A stretch of 39,576 bases of DNA, from assembly GCA_947306745.1 (NCBI GenBank), contig CAMZHH010000007.1:1-39576 (forward strand). Reading direction: 5' to 3'. This document shows positions 23,718 to 32,072 of the stretch, piece by piece (positions within the stretch are counted from its first letter, which is position 1; each line of letters starts with the position of its first letter). The notes under the pieces are model-generated. The model had not been told where the DNA came from. It was given only the letters and a program-made list of their open reading frames with translations, and did no database searches. This stretch comes from an uncultured Candidatus Saccharibacteria bacterium (lineage in GTDB: Bacteria > Patescibacteriota > Saccharimonadia > Saccharimonadales > Saccharimonadaceae). The position numbers were made by a program, and so were the translations under genes.

Positions 23718-25136
23718 TTAGGACAATTTCTTTTTTATTAATCCGTTAACGGTAGCCGGGTTTGCTTTGCCCTTGGATTTCTTCATAACTTGACCGACCA
23801 AGAACCCAATGGCCTTCATTTCGCCATTGCGTACGTCGTCGGCTGCTTTTGCGCATTCTGGAGCTTGCAGAACTTCATCGATGATTGCTTCAAGTGCGCC
23901 TTCGTCGTTTTCTTGTAGTAAATTCATTTCCTTCGCCAAAGTATGTGCAGTCTTTGCGGTATTTTTGCGGTCGTACATTTCCATCAAAACGGCCTTGGCG
24001 CCCGTCGAGGAAAGCTCTTTCTTTTCGACCATTTCAGATAGTTCAGCTAATTCTTCAGCTGTCGCAAGGGCAAAGTTCTTGTCCTGGTTTTCTTCAGAAA
24101 GCAATACACCAGAGAACCAGTGCGCTACGCGTGGTGCGAGAGAAATATTTTTATCACACACCTCATTGAGACGCTGAGCGAGGATCGGATAATTCAAAAT
24201 TGCTTCGCTTTCGCTGTGGTCAAGGTTTAGTAAGCCAAATTTAGAACGATATTCGTCTGGCATCATTGGCATGCTGGCTTCGACCTTATCAACATAAGAC
24301 TGTTCGAGTACTACTGGCGGTACGTCTGGCTCTGGCATGTAACGATAATCCTGCGCCTCTTCCTTGCTGCGCTGAGAAGTAGTCTTGCCAGTAGCATCAT
24401 TCCAACCGCGAGTTTCCTGCTTCACCTTGCCACCCTTTTCGAGCACTTCGATTTGGCGCTTTACTTCATATTCAACGGCGCGCTCAATCGAACGGAAAGA
24501 GTTCAAGTTCTTAGTTTCTGTGCGAGTGCCGAGCTTATCAGTCTTTGAAACGGAAACGTTAATATCGAAGCGCATGTTGCCTTGGTATAAGTCGCCATTT
24601 GTTACCCCGGCATACATCATCAAACGATGTAACTCTTCACAATAGGCACGAGCCTGGGCAGGCGAGTGGATGTCTGGCATTGATACGATTTCAATCAATG
24701 GCGTACCAGCGCGGTTTAAATCAACGAGGGAATAAGTGCCGAAATGAGTTAACTTACCGGCGTCTTCCTCGAGATGAGCATGCTCAATATGTACGTCCGA
24801 GCCATCCGGCAAATGAATTACGCCAGCACCAATAATTGGCTGGTACATCTGCGTAATCTGGTAGCCTTTTGGCAAATCTGGGTAGTAGTAATGTTTGCGA
24901 TCGAAACGACTAACCAAATTAATCTTACAATTCATGGCAAGGCCGGCGCGGACGCATTTCTCAATTGCAGCCTTGTTAAGAACTGGCAACATGCCTGGCA
25001 GGGCATAATCAATTGGACTAACGCAGGAGTTTGGCTCTTTGTCTACAGCATCGTTATCAACGGCGCTGAATAATTTCGTTTTCGTATTGAGCTGCACGTG
25101 GCATTCAATACCGATTGTCGTCTTGTATTCTTCCAT
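23718..25136 (-). CDS. gatB: aspartyl/glutamyl-tRNA amidotransferase subunit B
   Basis: 472 residues. The cradle domain has IGIECHVQLNTKTKLFSA, YPDLPKGYQITQMYQP and MRFDINVSVS, all classic GatB, and the C-terminal helical plus YqeY-like tail binds tRNA. GatB phosphorylates the mischarged Glu-tRNA(Gln) or Asp-tRNA(Asn) and amidates it with ammonia from GatA. I start at the ATG at 25136, which has AGGAG seven bases upstream and overlaps the previous stop as TGATG; a TTG one codon earlier is also open. Confidence 0.95.
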   Translation of the reverse strand: MEEYKTTIGIECHVQLNTKTKLFSAVDNDAVDKEPNSCVSPIDYALPGMLPVLNKAAIEKCVRAGLAMNCKINLVSRFDRKHYYYPDLPKGYQITQMYQPIIGAGVIHLPDGSDVHIEHAHLEEDAGKLTHFGTYSLVDLNRAGTPLIEIVSMPDIHSPAQARAYCEELHRLMMYAGVTNGDLYQGNMRFDINVSVSKTDKLGTRTETKNLNSFRSIERAVEYEVKRQIEVLEKGGKVKQETRGWNDATGKTTSQRSKEEAQDYRYMPEPDVPPVVLEQSYVDKVEASMPMMPDEYRSKFGLLNLDHSESEAILNYPILAQRLNEVCDKNISLAPRVAHWFSGVLLSEENQDKNFALATAEELAELSEMVEKKELSSTGAKAVLMEMYDRKNTAKTAHTLAKEMNLLQENDEGALEAIIDEVLQAPECAKAADDVRNGEMKAIGFLVGQVMKKSKGKANPATVNGLIKKKLS

Positions 25137-25558
25137 CAAATTGCTCCTAAATCTTTTAATGCCTGCTTAAATGTCTCAAGCGCGTGCTTGGCCTGATTAT
25201 AATCTGGGTGAAAATCATTTTCATGGGCGATTTGGTTGCGGAGTTTATGCGCATGCCATACGGCATTCAATTGGCTGAATTTCTCCTTACCGATTTTCTT
25301 CATGCGGTCTCCCATTGTACGACCCGGCACGCCCATTTCGCAAAGGGCTTTGTCGAGCAATTTATCGCCTTGGATAATCGCCATCGCGTAAGAGGCTTCG
25401 TTGCCTTTTTGAAGAGAATTCTCAATGCGCAAGAAATCGATTTGGTAATTTTCTTTGTCAAAAACTGGACCACGTTTCTTGGTGAGATTGATTGCCACCA
25501 AGATTAATACCCCAATAATTACCACCGCCAAGAGAAAGATAAGCAGTGAAGGATCCAT
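25136..25558 (-). CDS. membrane-anchored HEPN-like domain protein, between gatA and gatB
   Basis: 140 residues. An N-terminal helix (LLIFLLAVVIIGVLILVAI) is followed by KK and an all-alpha domain from about residue 38 to 140. Residues 107-112 read RNQIAH, an exact Rx4H motif with Asn after Arg, the signature of HEPN RNase and RNA-binding domains. A preceding helix (QGDKLLDKALCEM) and a following helix (QAKHALETFKQAL) fit the four-helix fold. It is inserted between gatA (adjacent, no gap) and gatB (stop and start overlap), so it is made with the amidotransferase. Whether it cuts RNA, binds the complex or is unrelated to it is not known. Confidence 0.7.
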   Translation of the reverse strand: MDPSLLIFLLAVVIIGVLILVAINLTKKRGPVFDKENYQIDFLRIENSLQKGNEASYAMAIIQGDKLLDKALCEMGVPGRTMGDRMKKIGKEKFSQLNAVWHAHKLRNQIAHENDFHPDYNQAKHALETFKQALKDLGAI

Positions 25559-26947
25559 TTACTTTACTTCCTCCACGGTCTTTGCAATGTTCAACAAGAC
25601 CTGATCACTCTTGCGTGGGCCAATTAGCTGAACGCCGATTGGCAAGCCACCCTTGCTCTTTGTGAATGGTGCGGAAATTGCCGGCAAACCAGCAAGGCTT
25701 GGCAAGACGCTCATCATATCTTCCATATACATTTGGAGTGGATCATTAATCTTTTCGCCGAGTTTGAAAGCTGGAGCTGGCGCGACTGCGCAGAGTAGCG
25801 CATCGTATTTCTCGAATGCCTCATTATAGGCATTAATCAAGAGTGTACGCGCTTTCTGGGCTTTCAAATAATACGCATCAAAGAAACCAGAACTCAAAAC
25901 GAAGTTACCAATCATAATACGACGCTTGTTTTCTGGCATGAAGCCTTCGTCACGCGTGTTGCTATAAACACTATCAAGGTCGGTAATCTCGGCGGCACGA
26001 TGACCGTAGCGTACGCCATCGTAGCGACTCAAGTTCGAAGCGACTTCGGCTGGCTGTACGATGTAATAAATTGCCAAACCATATTTCATAATTGGCATCT
26101 CGACTTCTTCAATCTCAAAGCCAGCTTTCTTCATCTTGTCGGCATAATCGCGAATCGCCTTTACGACTTCCGCATCAACGCCGCCACCTAAGAAATCTTT
26201 AATTAAGCCAATTTTCTTTTTCTTTGGCTTAGCATCCTCAAGTTCACGATTCCAGAAATCGTCAATCGTAGTAGAATCTTTTGGATCCTTGCCGGCCATA
26301 ATGCTCATAACGAGGTCGACGTCTTCGGCAGTCTTAGCAAAGCAGCCCATCGTATCGGTCGAGGAAGCCATAGCGACTACACCGTAGCGACTAACGGTGC
26401 CATAAGTTGGCTTCACGCCCCAAACGCCGTTGTAGCTAGCTGGTTGGCGAATTGAGCCACCAGTATCGGAGCCAAGCGCAAATTGAACGATGCCGAGCGC
26501 AGTGGCGACGGCGGAACCGCCAGAAGAACCACCAGCAACGCGCTCCATATCGTGAGCGTTGTGAGTTGGACCAAAATAGGAGTTCTCTGTACTAGAACCG
26601 TGCGCGTAAGCATCTAGGTTGGTGCGGCCAATCATAATCGCACCTTCAGCTTCAAGCTTAGCCACAGCCGTAGCGGTAATTGGTGAAGGGAAATTATCAA
26701 GCATGCGCGCAGCGGCAGTAGTTACACCTTCGCGACTGAGATAATTGTCTTTCAAGGCATACGGCACGCCAGCGAGACGGCCAACTTTTTCACCCTTCGC
26801 AATTTTTTCATCAATCTCACGAGCGCGTTCGAGTGCACGTGCTTCATTCATCGAAATAAAACAATGATATTGTTCGAATTCTTTGGCCTTTTCGAGCGCC
26901 TCACGGACGAGGTCGACGGCCTTCGTGTTCTTGTCAGCTATTTTCAT
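25559..26947 (-). CDS. gatA: aspartyl/glutamyl-tRNA amidotransferase subunit A
   Basis: 462 residues, amidase-signature family. The catalytic triad is visible with the family's normal spacing: Lys66 in YALKDNY, Ser141 in AGGSSGGSA and Ser165 in GSDTGGSIRQP. This glutaminase subunit releases ammonia that passes to GatB. Its ATG overlaps the end of gatC by four bases. Confidence 0.96.
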   Translation of the reverse strand: MKIADKNTKAVDLVREALEKAKEFEQYHCFISMNEARALERAREIDEKIAKGEKVGRLAGVPYALKDNYLSREGVTTAAARMLDNFPSPITATAVAKLEAEGAIMIGRTNLDAYAHGSSTENSYFGPTHNAHDMERVAGGSSGGSAVATALGIVQFALGSDTGGSIRQPASYNGVWGVKPTYGTVSRYGVVAMASSTDTMGCFAKTAEDVDLVMSIMAGKDPKDSTTIDDFWNRELEDAKPKKKKIGLIKDFLGGGVDAEVVKAIRDYADKMKKAGFEIEEVEMPIMKYGLAIYYIVQPAEVASNLSRYDGVRYGHRAAEITDLDSVYSNTRDEGFMPENKRRIMIGNFVLSSGFFDAYYLKAQKARTLLINAYNEAFEKYDALLCAVAPAPAFKLGEKINDPLQMYMEDMMSVLPSLAGLPAISAPFTKSKGGLPIGVQLIGPRKSDQVLLNIAKTVEEVK

Positions 26948-27231
26948 AATACTTTTGGCACCTTTATCTGATTATCTTCGCTCTCGACGGTCAAATTCAG
27001 TAAGTCTTCGCGATTTGCTTCAAATTCTTCAATTGTGTCTTCGCGCCAAACGTTTTTCATATCAAAACACTGATAAGTTGGCTCGACGCCTTCGGTATCC
27101 AACTCATCGAGCTGGGAAATATAACCGACGATATTGTCGAGGTCTTTTATCAGAGGTTCAATCTGGTCTTCGCTTAAGCGGAGATTTGACAATTCTGCCA
27201 AATGTAAGACATCTTCTCTAGTAATAGCCAT
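26944..27231 (-). CDS. gatC: aspartyl/glutamyl-tRNA amidotransferase subunit C
   Basis: 95 residues, normal for GatC. ITREDVLHLAELSNLRLSED and LDNIVGYISQLDELDTEGVEP are the conserved segments that wrap around GatA and GatB and stabilise them. It is the first gene of the operon. On the minus strand a TATAAT (27243-27238) lies six bases before the ATG and no Shine-Dalgarno is seen, so initiation is probably leaderless. Confidence 0.92.
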   Translation of the reverse strand: MAITREDVLHLAELSNLRLSEDQIEPLIKDLDNIVGYISQLDELDTEGVEPTYQCFDMKNVWREDTIEEFEANREDLLNLTVESEDNQIKVPKVL

Positions 27232-27237
27232 AGGACT

Positions 27238-27243
27238 ATTATA
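27238..27243 (-). promoter_or_regulatory. -10 box of the gatC operon (leaderless type)
   Basis: A perfect TATAAT on the minus strand, six bases before the gatC ATG. It sits in the 21-base gap after the MurA gene. Confidence 0.6.
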
Positions 27244-27252
27244 GCAAGAAAA

Positions 27253-28794
27253 CTAGATATCAGATAGAGGTTCTATGTCTGCACCGAGCTTCTTTAGACG
27301 GTTTGCGAAATCCTCATAACCGCGCGCAATCGAATAGACGTTACGCAAGATAGACTCACCCGGAGCGGCCAACATTGCTAGCATGATTACTACGGCTGGA
27401 CGAAGGGCTGGTGGAGCCATCATTTCGGCCGGACGCCAGTTGGTTGGACCGTTTACGAAGATGCGGTGTGCGTCAAGCAATTCAACTTTTGCATTCAAAT
27501 TCGAGAGCTCGGTCGAGTAAATTGCGCGGTTTTCGAACACCCAGTCATGAATTAATGTGCGACCATTTGCGGTGGCGGCAATCAGCGAGAAGAATGGTAA
27601 ACTATCAATGTTGAGGCCAGGGAATGGCATCGGATGAATCTTATCTACCGGCGCCGTTAAATCGGACTTAACCAGCTTTACGTCAACTAAGCGCGAGCGG
27701 CCGTTTTCGGCGAGATATTCTTCGCTAATCTTCATCTTTTGGCCCATACTACGGAGTACTTCGAGCTCGATTTCGAGGAATTCGATTGGCAAGCGTTTGA
27801 CTTCGATTTCGGATTTGGTTGCAATACCAGCCGCTACGAAGCTAATCGCCTCAATCGGATCTTCAGCTGGGGCATAGCTGATTTCTTGGCTAATTTTCTT
27901 CACGCCATGAACTACGATGTTAGTTGTGCCGACGCCGTCAATTTGTACGCCAAGCTTTTGTAGATAGAAGCAAACATCTTGCACCATATAGTTCGGACTA
28001 GCGCCAACGATGGTGGTTTTGCCAGGATAGAGGGAAGCGGCCATGATGGCATTTTCGGTTACCGTGTCGCCGCGTTCGATTAAGACAATCTTCTTGCCTT
28101 CTGGCTTAATAGTCTTTACGTGCGCCTTATAGAAACCGGATTCGCTCTTGGCATCAACCTCGAGACCAAATTCTTTCAGAGCATGCAGGTGCGGCTCAAC
28201 AGTGCGAGAACCGAGCGAACATCCGCCAGCGTATGGCAAGCGGAAATCTTTAAATCGGTGCATAAGCGGCCCCATCATCATAATGATGGAGCGAGTGCGA
28301 CGCGCGGCTTCGATGTCCAAGTTTTCAATTAGTAAGCGTTTTGGCGGAATAATTTCGAGGTCGCGACCGTTATTCACCCATTCGGTTTTAACACCCATCG
28401 ATTCGAGAACTTCAATAATGCGATAAACCTCTTCAATATGCGCCAGATGAATAAGCGTCGTCTTTTGATCATTCAAGAGAGAAGCGCACAATAGGCCTAC
28501 AGCGGCGTTCTTAGAGGTATTTACGGTTACTTCGCCGTGCAATTTTTTGCCACCACGAATGCGATATCCAGTCGTAGCCCCTTCGTTGACGGTTACAATC
28601 TGTGTGCGCAAAGCGTGACTAATTTTACTAATTATCTCGAGAGAGGCATTCTGTTTGCCGTGCTCGATGCGGTTGATTGCAGATTGGCTCGTGCCAATCT
28701 TTTTGGCTAATTCCGCCTGAGTCATATTTTGGCGGGTGCGAACCGTAGAAATCAGCTCGCCAATTTCCACCATGTAATCTGCTTGCTTCTTCAT
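27253..28794 (-). CDS. murA: UDP-GlcNAc 1-carboxyvinyltransferase with N-terminal XRE-type HTH
   Basis: 513 residues, about 90 more than ordinary MurA. Residues 9-68 are an XRE helix-turn-helix (IGELISTVRTRQNMTQAELA, then GTSQSAINRIEHGKQN). Residues 77-513 are MurA: GGKKLHGEV, SKNAAVGLL with catalytic Lys95, and GGCSLGSRTVEPH with the phosphoenolpyruvate-binding Cys192. PFPGLNIDSL holds the conserved Asp, and the C-terminal RGYEDFANRLKKLGADIE is typical. MurA starts peptidoglycan synthesis in the cytoplasm. The HTH could let it bind DNA, for example its own promoter; that is inference. An extended -10 (28801-28809) lies six bases before the ATG. Confidence 0.9.
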   Translation of the reverse strand: MKKQADYMVEIGELISTVRTRQNMTQAELAKKIGTSQSAINRIEHGKQNASLEIISKISHALRTQIVTVNEGATTGYRIRGGKKLHGEVTVNTSKNAAVGLLCASLLNDQKTTLIHLAHIEEVYRIIEVLESMGVKTEWVNNGRDLEIIPPKRLLIENLDIEAARRTRSIIMMMGPLMHRFKDFRLPYAGGCSLGSRTVEPHLHALKEFGLEVDAKSESGFYKAHVKTIKPEGKKIVLIERGDTVTENAIMAASLYPGKTTIVGASPNYMVQDVCFYLQKLGVQIDGVGTTNIVVHGVKKISQEISYAPAEDPIEAISFVAAGIATKSEIEVKRLPIEFLEIELEVLRSMGQKMKISEEYLAENGRSRLVDVKLVKSDLTAPVDKIHPMPFPGLNIDSLPFFSLIAATANGRTLIHDWVFENRAIYSTELSNLNAKVELLDAHRIFVNGPTNWRPAEMMAPPALRPAVVIMLAMLAAPGESILRNVYSIARGYEDFANRLKKLGADIEPLSDI

Positions 28795-28800
28795 AATTAA

Positions 28801-28809
28801 AATATATCA
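28801..28809 (-). promoter_or_regulatory. extended -10 promoter of HTH-murA (leaderless type)
   Basis: On the minus strand TGATATATT has a TGn extension and hexamer TATATT, six bases before the ATG. No ribosome site is present. Confidence 0.6.
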
Positions 28810-28822
28810 CGAAATGCATAAT

Positions 28823-28831
28823 TGATATAAT
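28823..28831 (+). promoter_or_regulatory. possible upstream promoter towards nrdD
   Basis: TGATATAAT is an extended -10 with hexamer TATAAT at 28826-28831 on the plus strand. A transcript from here would have a leader of about 255 nucleotides spanning all four NrdR-like boxes. It is back to back with the murA promoter. Confidence 0.4.
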
Positions 28832-28887
28832 GATTTATACATTTTGCAGCGGGGATGTGGAAAACTTGCCGTAGTAGTGTTGTAAAA

Positions 28888-28936
28888 AATAAGCAAATAG
28901 CGTTTTAAGCCACCCCTATAACGCTATATATAGCGT
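28888..28936 (+). promoter_or_regulatory. distal NrdR-box pair
   Basis: A weak box at 28888-28903 (only its right half AAATAGCGT fits) and a perfect 16-base palindrome ACGCTATATATAGCGT at 28921-28936. The start-to-start distance is 33 bases, the same as in the proximal pair. The palindrome fits the NrdR consensus (ACACTATATATAGTGT-like). Confidence 0.65.
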
Positions 28937-28988
28937 CTAAAAGCCGAAAAAAGTCTATCTGTTAACGTTGTATTATTTACAATTTCTA

Positions 28989-29018
28989 TTGCAAATCCAC
29001 TACATATAGCGTTAACAT
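28989..29018 (+). promoter_or_regulatory. probable main promoter of nrdD
   Basis: TTGCAA (28989-28994) and TAACAT (29013-29018) are spaced by 18 bases. One NrdR box occupies the spacer and the next lies just after the expected start of transcription, a typical repressor arrangement. GTTAAC occurs here and again at 28961. Confidence 0.5.
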
Positions 29019-29045
29019 TATGACAACAAACACTAAATATAGTGT
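28997..29045 (+). promoter_or_regulatory. proximal NrdR-box pair
   Basis: CCACTACATATAGCGT (28997-29012) and ACACTAAATATAGTGT (29030-29045) start 33 bases apart with a 17-base gap. Paired boxes about three helical turns apart upstream of ribonucleotide reductase genes are the hallmark of the NrdR repressor, which senses ATP/dATP. NrdR itself is not in this window. Confidence 0.75.
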
Positions 29046-29093
29046 TTCGGGACAACAGAAAATCAGCAATTGATCAGAACGACGGAGGTAAAA

Positions 29094-31442
29094 ATGTTCA
29101 AGTCAATTCGAAAGCGCGACGGAAAGGTCGTGTCTTTTAACCAAGACAAAATCACAGAAGCAATCGCCAAGGCCGGTGCGGCTACTGGCGAATTTGGCCA
29201 CGATCGCGCCGCCAATATTTGCGAAAAGGTAATGCGCGTCGCCCAAGAAAAGATTAAAAGTCGCATCCCAACAGTCGAGCAGATTCAGGACATTGTAGAA
29301 GAAGTCCTCATGGAATCCGCTTTCAAGAACACCGCCAAGGCTTATATTGAATACCGCGCCGAGCGCACTCGTGTCCGCGAAGCAAAGACTAAGCTCATGC
29401 AGACTTACGATACGATTTCTCAGCTTGACGCCGAAGAAGATTCCGATGTTAAACGCGGTAACGCCAACGTCGACGGCAACTCCGCCATGGGCAAGATGCT
29501 TCAATTCGGCGCTGAAGGCTCCAAGGAATACGCCAAGATTTGCATTCTAAAGCCAGAGTTTAGCTGGGCCCACGATCACGGCGATATTCACATTCACGAC
29601 CTTGATTTCTTAGCCACCGGTACCCTTACTTGCTGCCAAACCGACGTCCGCAAGCTCTTTGAAAAAGGTTTTAACACTGGTCATGGCTTCCTCCGCACCC
29701 CGCAGTCCATTGGTACCGCTGCCGCTCTCGCCGCAATTATCCTTCAGGCCAACCAAAACGAGCAACATGGCGGTCAGTCCATTCCTTACTTCGATTACTG
29801 TCTTGCCCCATCCGTCAATAAAACTTTCCAAAAATCGCTCAAAGAAAACCTCAAAAAATACAACGATTTCACCGGCAAAGATTTAAAGATTGAAATTAAA
29901 GACGATATCACTCTTGGCGACGACAAGAAGCTCAAAAAAGCCAAAGTGCCAGATGTTGTTATCGAAGAATCGCACAAAGACACCGAGCATCAGACGCTCC
30001 AAGCGATGGAAGGCTTCGTGCACAACCTCAATACCATGCACAGCCGCGCTGGCGCCCAGGTACCATTCACCTCCATTAACTTCGGCACCGATACTAGCCC
30101 AGAAGGCCGCCTCGTTTCCAAGATGCTTCTCGAGGCTACCATGAACGGTCTCGGCCATCACGAAACGCCAATCTTCCCAATTTCCATTTTCAAGGTCAAG
30201 GAAGGCATCAATTACAATCCAGAAGATCCAAACTACGATCTCTTTAAGCGTTCGATGGAAGTTTCTGCCAAGCGCCTCTTCCCGAACTTTACCTTCATTG
30301 ATGCGCCATTCAACCTTCAGTACTACAAGCCGGGCGATCCAGATACTGAAATCGCTACCATGGGCTGCCGCACGCGTGTCTTCGGCTCCTGCTTTAAGGA
30401 GACCGATGGTCACGTATCCGGTCGCGGTAACTGTTCCTTTACGACGATTAATCTCGTCCGCATCGGTATCAAACATGGCATCTGTCTCGGTGAGCGTAAA
30501 GAAGCTGACTGGGATGGTTTCTATAAAGAACTCGATGAAAAGCTTCAGCTCGTTGCTGAACAGCTCCTCCAACGCTTTGAATTTCAAGGCAACCAAAAGG
30601 TGAAGAACTTCCCGTTCTTGATGGGGCAAGGTAACTGGGTTGGTAGCGAAAAGCTTGGTCCAAACGACAAGCTCCGCGATGTGATTAAGCACGGTACGCT
30701 TTCGATTGGCTTTATCGGTCTTGCTGAAACGCTCGTCGCGATGACTGGCAAGCATCATGGCGAATCTGAGGAAAGCCAAGAGCTCGGCCTTGACATTATC
30801 GGCCATATGCGCGAATTCTGCGATGATATGACCAAGAAGCATAAGCTCAACTTCTCGCTTCTCGCCACTCCAGCCGAAGGTCTCTCTGGCCGCTTCACTC
30901 GCATCGATCGTAAGGAATATGGCAAGATTAAGGGTGTCACGGACCGCGACTTCTATACTAACTCCTTCCACGTCCCGGTTTATTACCCAATTTCCGCCTT
31001 CGAGAAGATTGATATCGAAGCTCCATATCATGCACTCTGCAACGCTGGCCACATTACTTACATCGAAATGGATGGTGATCCTTCTGAGAATATTGAAGCC
31101 TTCGAGGCTGTAATCCGTCACATGAAAGAAGCTGGTATTGGTTACGGCTCCGTTAACCACCCAGTTGACCGCGACCCAGTCTGTGGCTTCTCGGGCATCA
31201 TCGAAGGTGACGTCTGCCCAAGCTGCGGCCGCCACGAAACTGATGGTGAATATGGCTTTGAGCGCCTCCGCCGCATTACTGGCTACCTCGTAGGCTCACT
31301 CGAACGCTGGAACGATGGTAAAAAGGCCGAGGAAGCCGCCCGCGTCAAGCACAACGTAGCTGTCGGTCAATACGATCAAGAAACTAAGGTCAAACGCGAA
31401 TCCAAAAAAGCTGCCCAAAAAGCTGCTCTCGGTAAAGAATAA
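29094..31442 (+). CDS. nrdD: anaerobic (class III) ribonucleoside-triphosphate reductase
   Basis: 782 residues from the ATG at 29094, which has GGAGG before it; the frame is open eight codons further up without such a site. Residues 1-95 are an ATP-cone (SIRKRDGKVVSFNQDKI), the allosteric dATP/ATP site. The catalytic barrel includes GTLTCCQTDV, HSRAGAQVPFTSINFGTD, GSCFKETDGHVSGRGNCSF and NPEDPNYDLFK-type segments. The C-terminal RRITGYLVGSLERW carries the glycyl radical Gly. The zinc ribbon before it has DPVCGFSG and CPSCG, only three of the usual four Cys. It makes deoxynucleotides without oxygen and is activated by NrdG. NrdR boxes lie upstream. Confidence 0.95.
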   Translation: MFKSIRKRDGKVVSFNQDKITEAIAKAGAATGEFGHDRAANICEKVMRVAQEKIKSRIPTVEQIQDIVEEVLMESAFKNTAKAYIEYRAERTRVREAKTKLMQTYDTISQLDAEEDSDVKRGNANVDGNSAMGKMLQFGAEGSKEYAKICILKPEFSWAHDHGDIHIHDLDFLATGTLTCCQTDVRKLFEKGFNTGHGFLRTPQSIGTAAALAAIILQANQNEQHGGQSIPYFDYCLAPSVNKTFQKSLKENLKKYNDFTGKDLKIEIKDDITLGDDKKLKKAKVPDVVIEESHKDTEHQTLQAMEGFVHNLNTMHSRAGAQVPFTSINFGTDTSPEGRLVSKMLLEATMNGLGHHETPIFPISIFKVKEGINYNPEDPNYDLFKRSMEVSAKRLFPNFTFIDAPFNLQYYKPGDPDTEIATMGCRTRVFGSCFKETDGHVSGRGNCSFTTINLVRIGIKHGICLGERKEADWDGFYKELDEKLQLVAEQLLQRFEFQGNQKVKNFPFLMGQGNWVGSEKLGPNDKLRDVIKHGTLSIGFIGLAETLVAMTGKHHGESEESQELGLDIIGHMREFCDDMTKKHKLNFSLLATPAEGLSGRFTRIDRKEYGKIKGVTDRDFYTNSFHVPVYYPISAFEKIDIEAPYHALCNAGHITYIEMDGDPSENIEAFEAVIRHMKEAGIGYGSVNHPVDRDPVCGFSGIIEGDVCPSCGRHETDGEYGFERLRRITGYLVGSLERWNDGKKAEEAARVKHNVAVGQYDQETKVKRESKKAAQKAALGKE

Positions 31443-31455
31443 TTAACCGCTCAAG

Positions 31456-31483
31456 TGCCGCGACCGTAACATCGCGGCATTTT
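31456..31483 (+). terminator. hairpin with T-run between nrdD and nrdG
   Basis: The perfect eight-base stem TGCCGCGA / TCGCGGCA has an eight-base loop and is followed by TTTT. It lies inside an apparent operon, so it may be a partial terminator that lowers nrdG expression relative to nrdD, or an mRNA stabiliser. Confidence 0.6.
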
Positions 31484-31501
31484 GGGCTACATGGAGAAGA
31501 A

Positions 31502-32044
31502 ATGCGCACAACGAAAACTAACATTCTCTGCGACCCACAAATGGACGTGCCAGATGGCTACATTCGTCTTTCTGGCGACCTCGAAAGTGATAATATCGTG
31601 AATGGCCCTGGCCTCCGTGCGGTTTTATGGACGCAGGGCTGCCGTCAGCATTGTCCAGGCTGTCAAAATCCGGAAACTTGGACCGAAGAACCGGGCATTG
31701 GCGCCTTGGTGAAGATTGATAAAGTCAAAGAAGAGCTCCGCGCTCTGAAGGGCCAATCTGGTTTAACCTTCTGTGGTGGCGAACCGCTTTTGCAGGCTAA
31801 GGCTTGCTACGAAATCGCCAAATTCTGCCACGAAGAACTTGGCTGGAATGTCTGGTCATTTACTGGTCTTGTTTACGACCATCTGCCACATGAAGGTCCA
31901 GTCTGGGACTTCGTATGTGAGCTCGATGCGCTGATTGATGGTCCATTCATTCAGAGCCAGCGCGACCTAACCTTAAAGTTTCGCGGCTCGAAGAATCAGC
32001 GAATTTTACATCTAAAAAAAGGCGAGATTGTCTCGCAAGAATAA
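31502..32044 (+). CDS. nrdG: anaerobic ribonucleotide reductase activating protein, radical SAM
   Basis: 180 residues. The radical SAM cluster motif CxxxCxxC is in QGCRQHCPGCQNP. GLTFCGGEPLLQ is the GGE SAM-binding motif, and DALIDGPFIQSQRDLTLKF matches the NrdG C-terminus, with the RGSKNQRI that follows. The enzyme uses a [4Fe-4S] cluster and S-adenosylmethionine to make the glycyl radical on NrdD. GGAGAAG precedes the ATG, about 60 bases after nrdD. Confidence 0.95.
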   Translation: MRTTKTNILCDPQMDVPDGYIRLSGDLESDNIVNGPGLRAVLWTQGCRQHCPGCQNPETWTEEPGIGALVKIDKVKEELRALKGQSGLTFCGGEPLLQAKACYEIAKFCHEELGWNVWSFTGLVYDHLPHEGPVWDFVCELDALIDGPFIQSQRDLTLKFRGSKNQRILHLKKGEIVSQE

Positions 32045-32072
32045 TCACTATATCTTTTAATTATATCATACT

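Noticed and set aside
28850-28880. TGTGGAAAA, similar to a DnaA box, near the murA/nrdD gap
   Set aside because: Only one near-match, no cluster and no dnaA or dnaN nearby, so there is no case for an origin.
29883-31235. 450-codon open frame on the minus strand within nrdD
   Set aside because: It is antisense to conserved nrdD codons and has no family features. The codon bias of nrdD (few TTA, CTA and TCA triplets) keeps this frame open.
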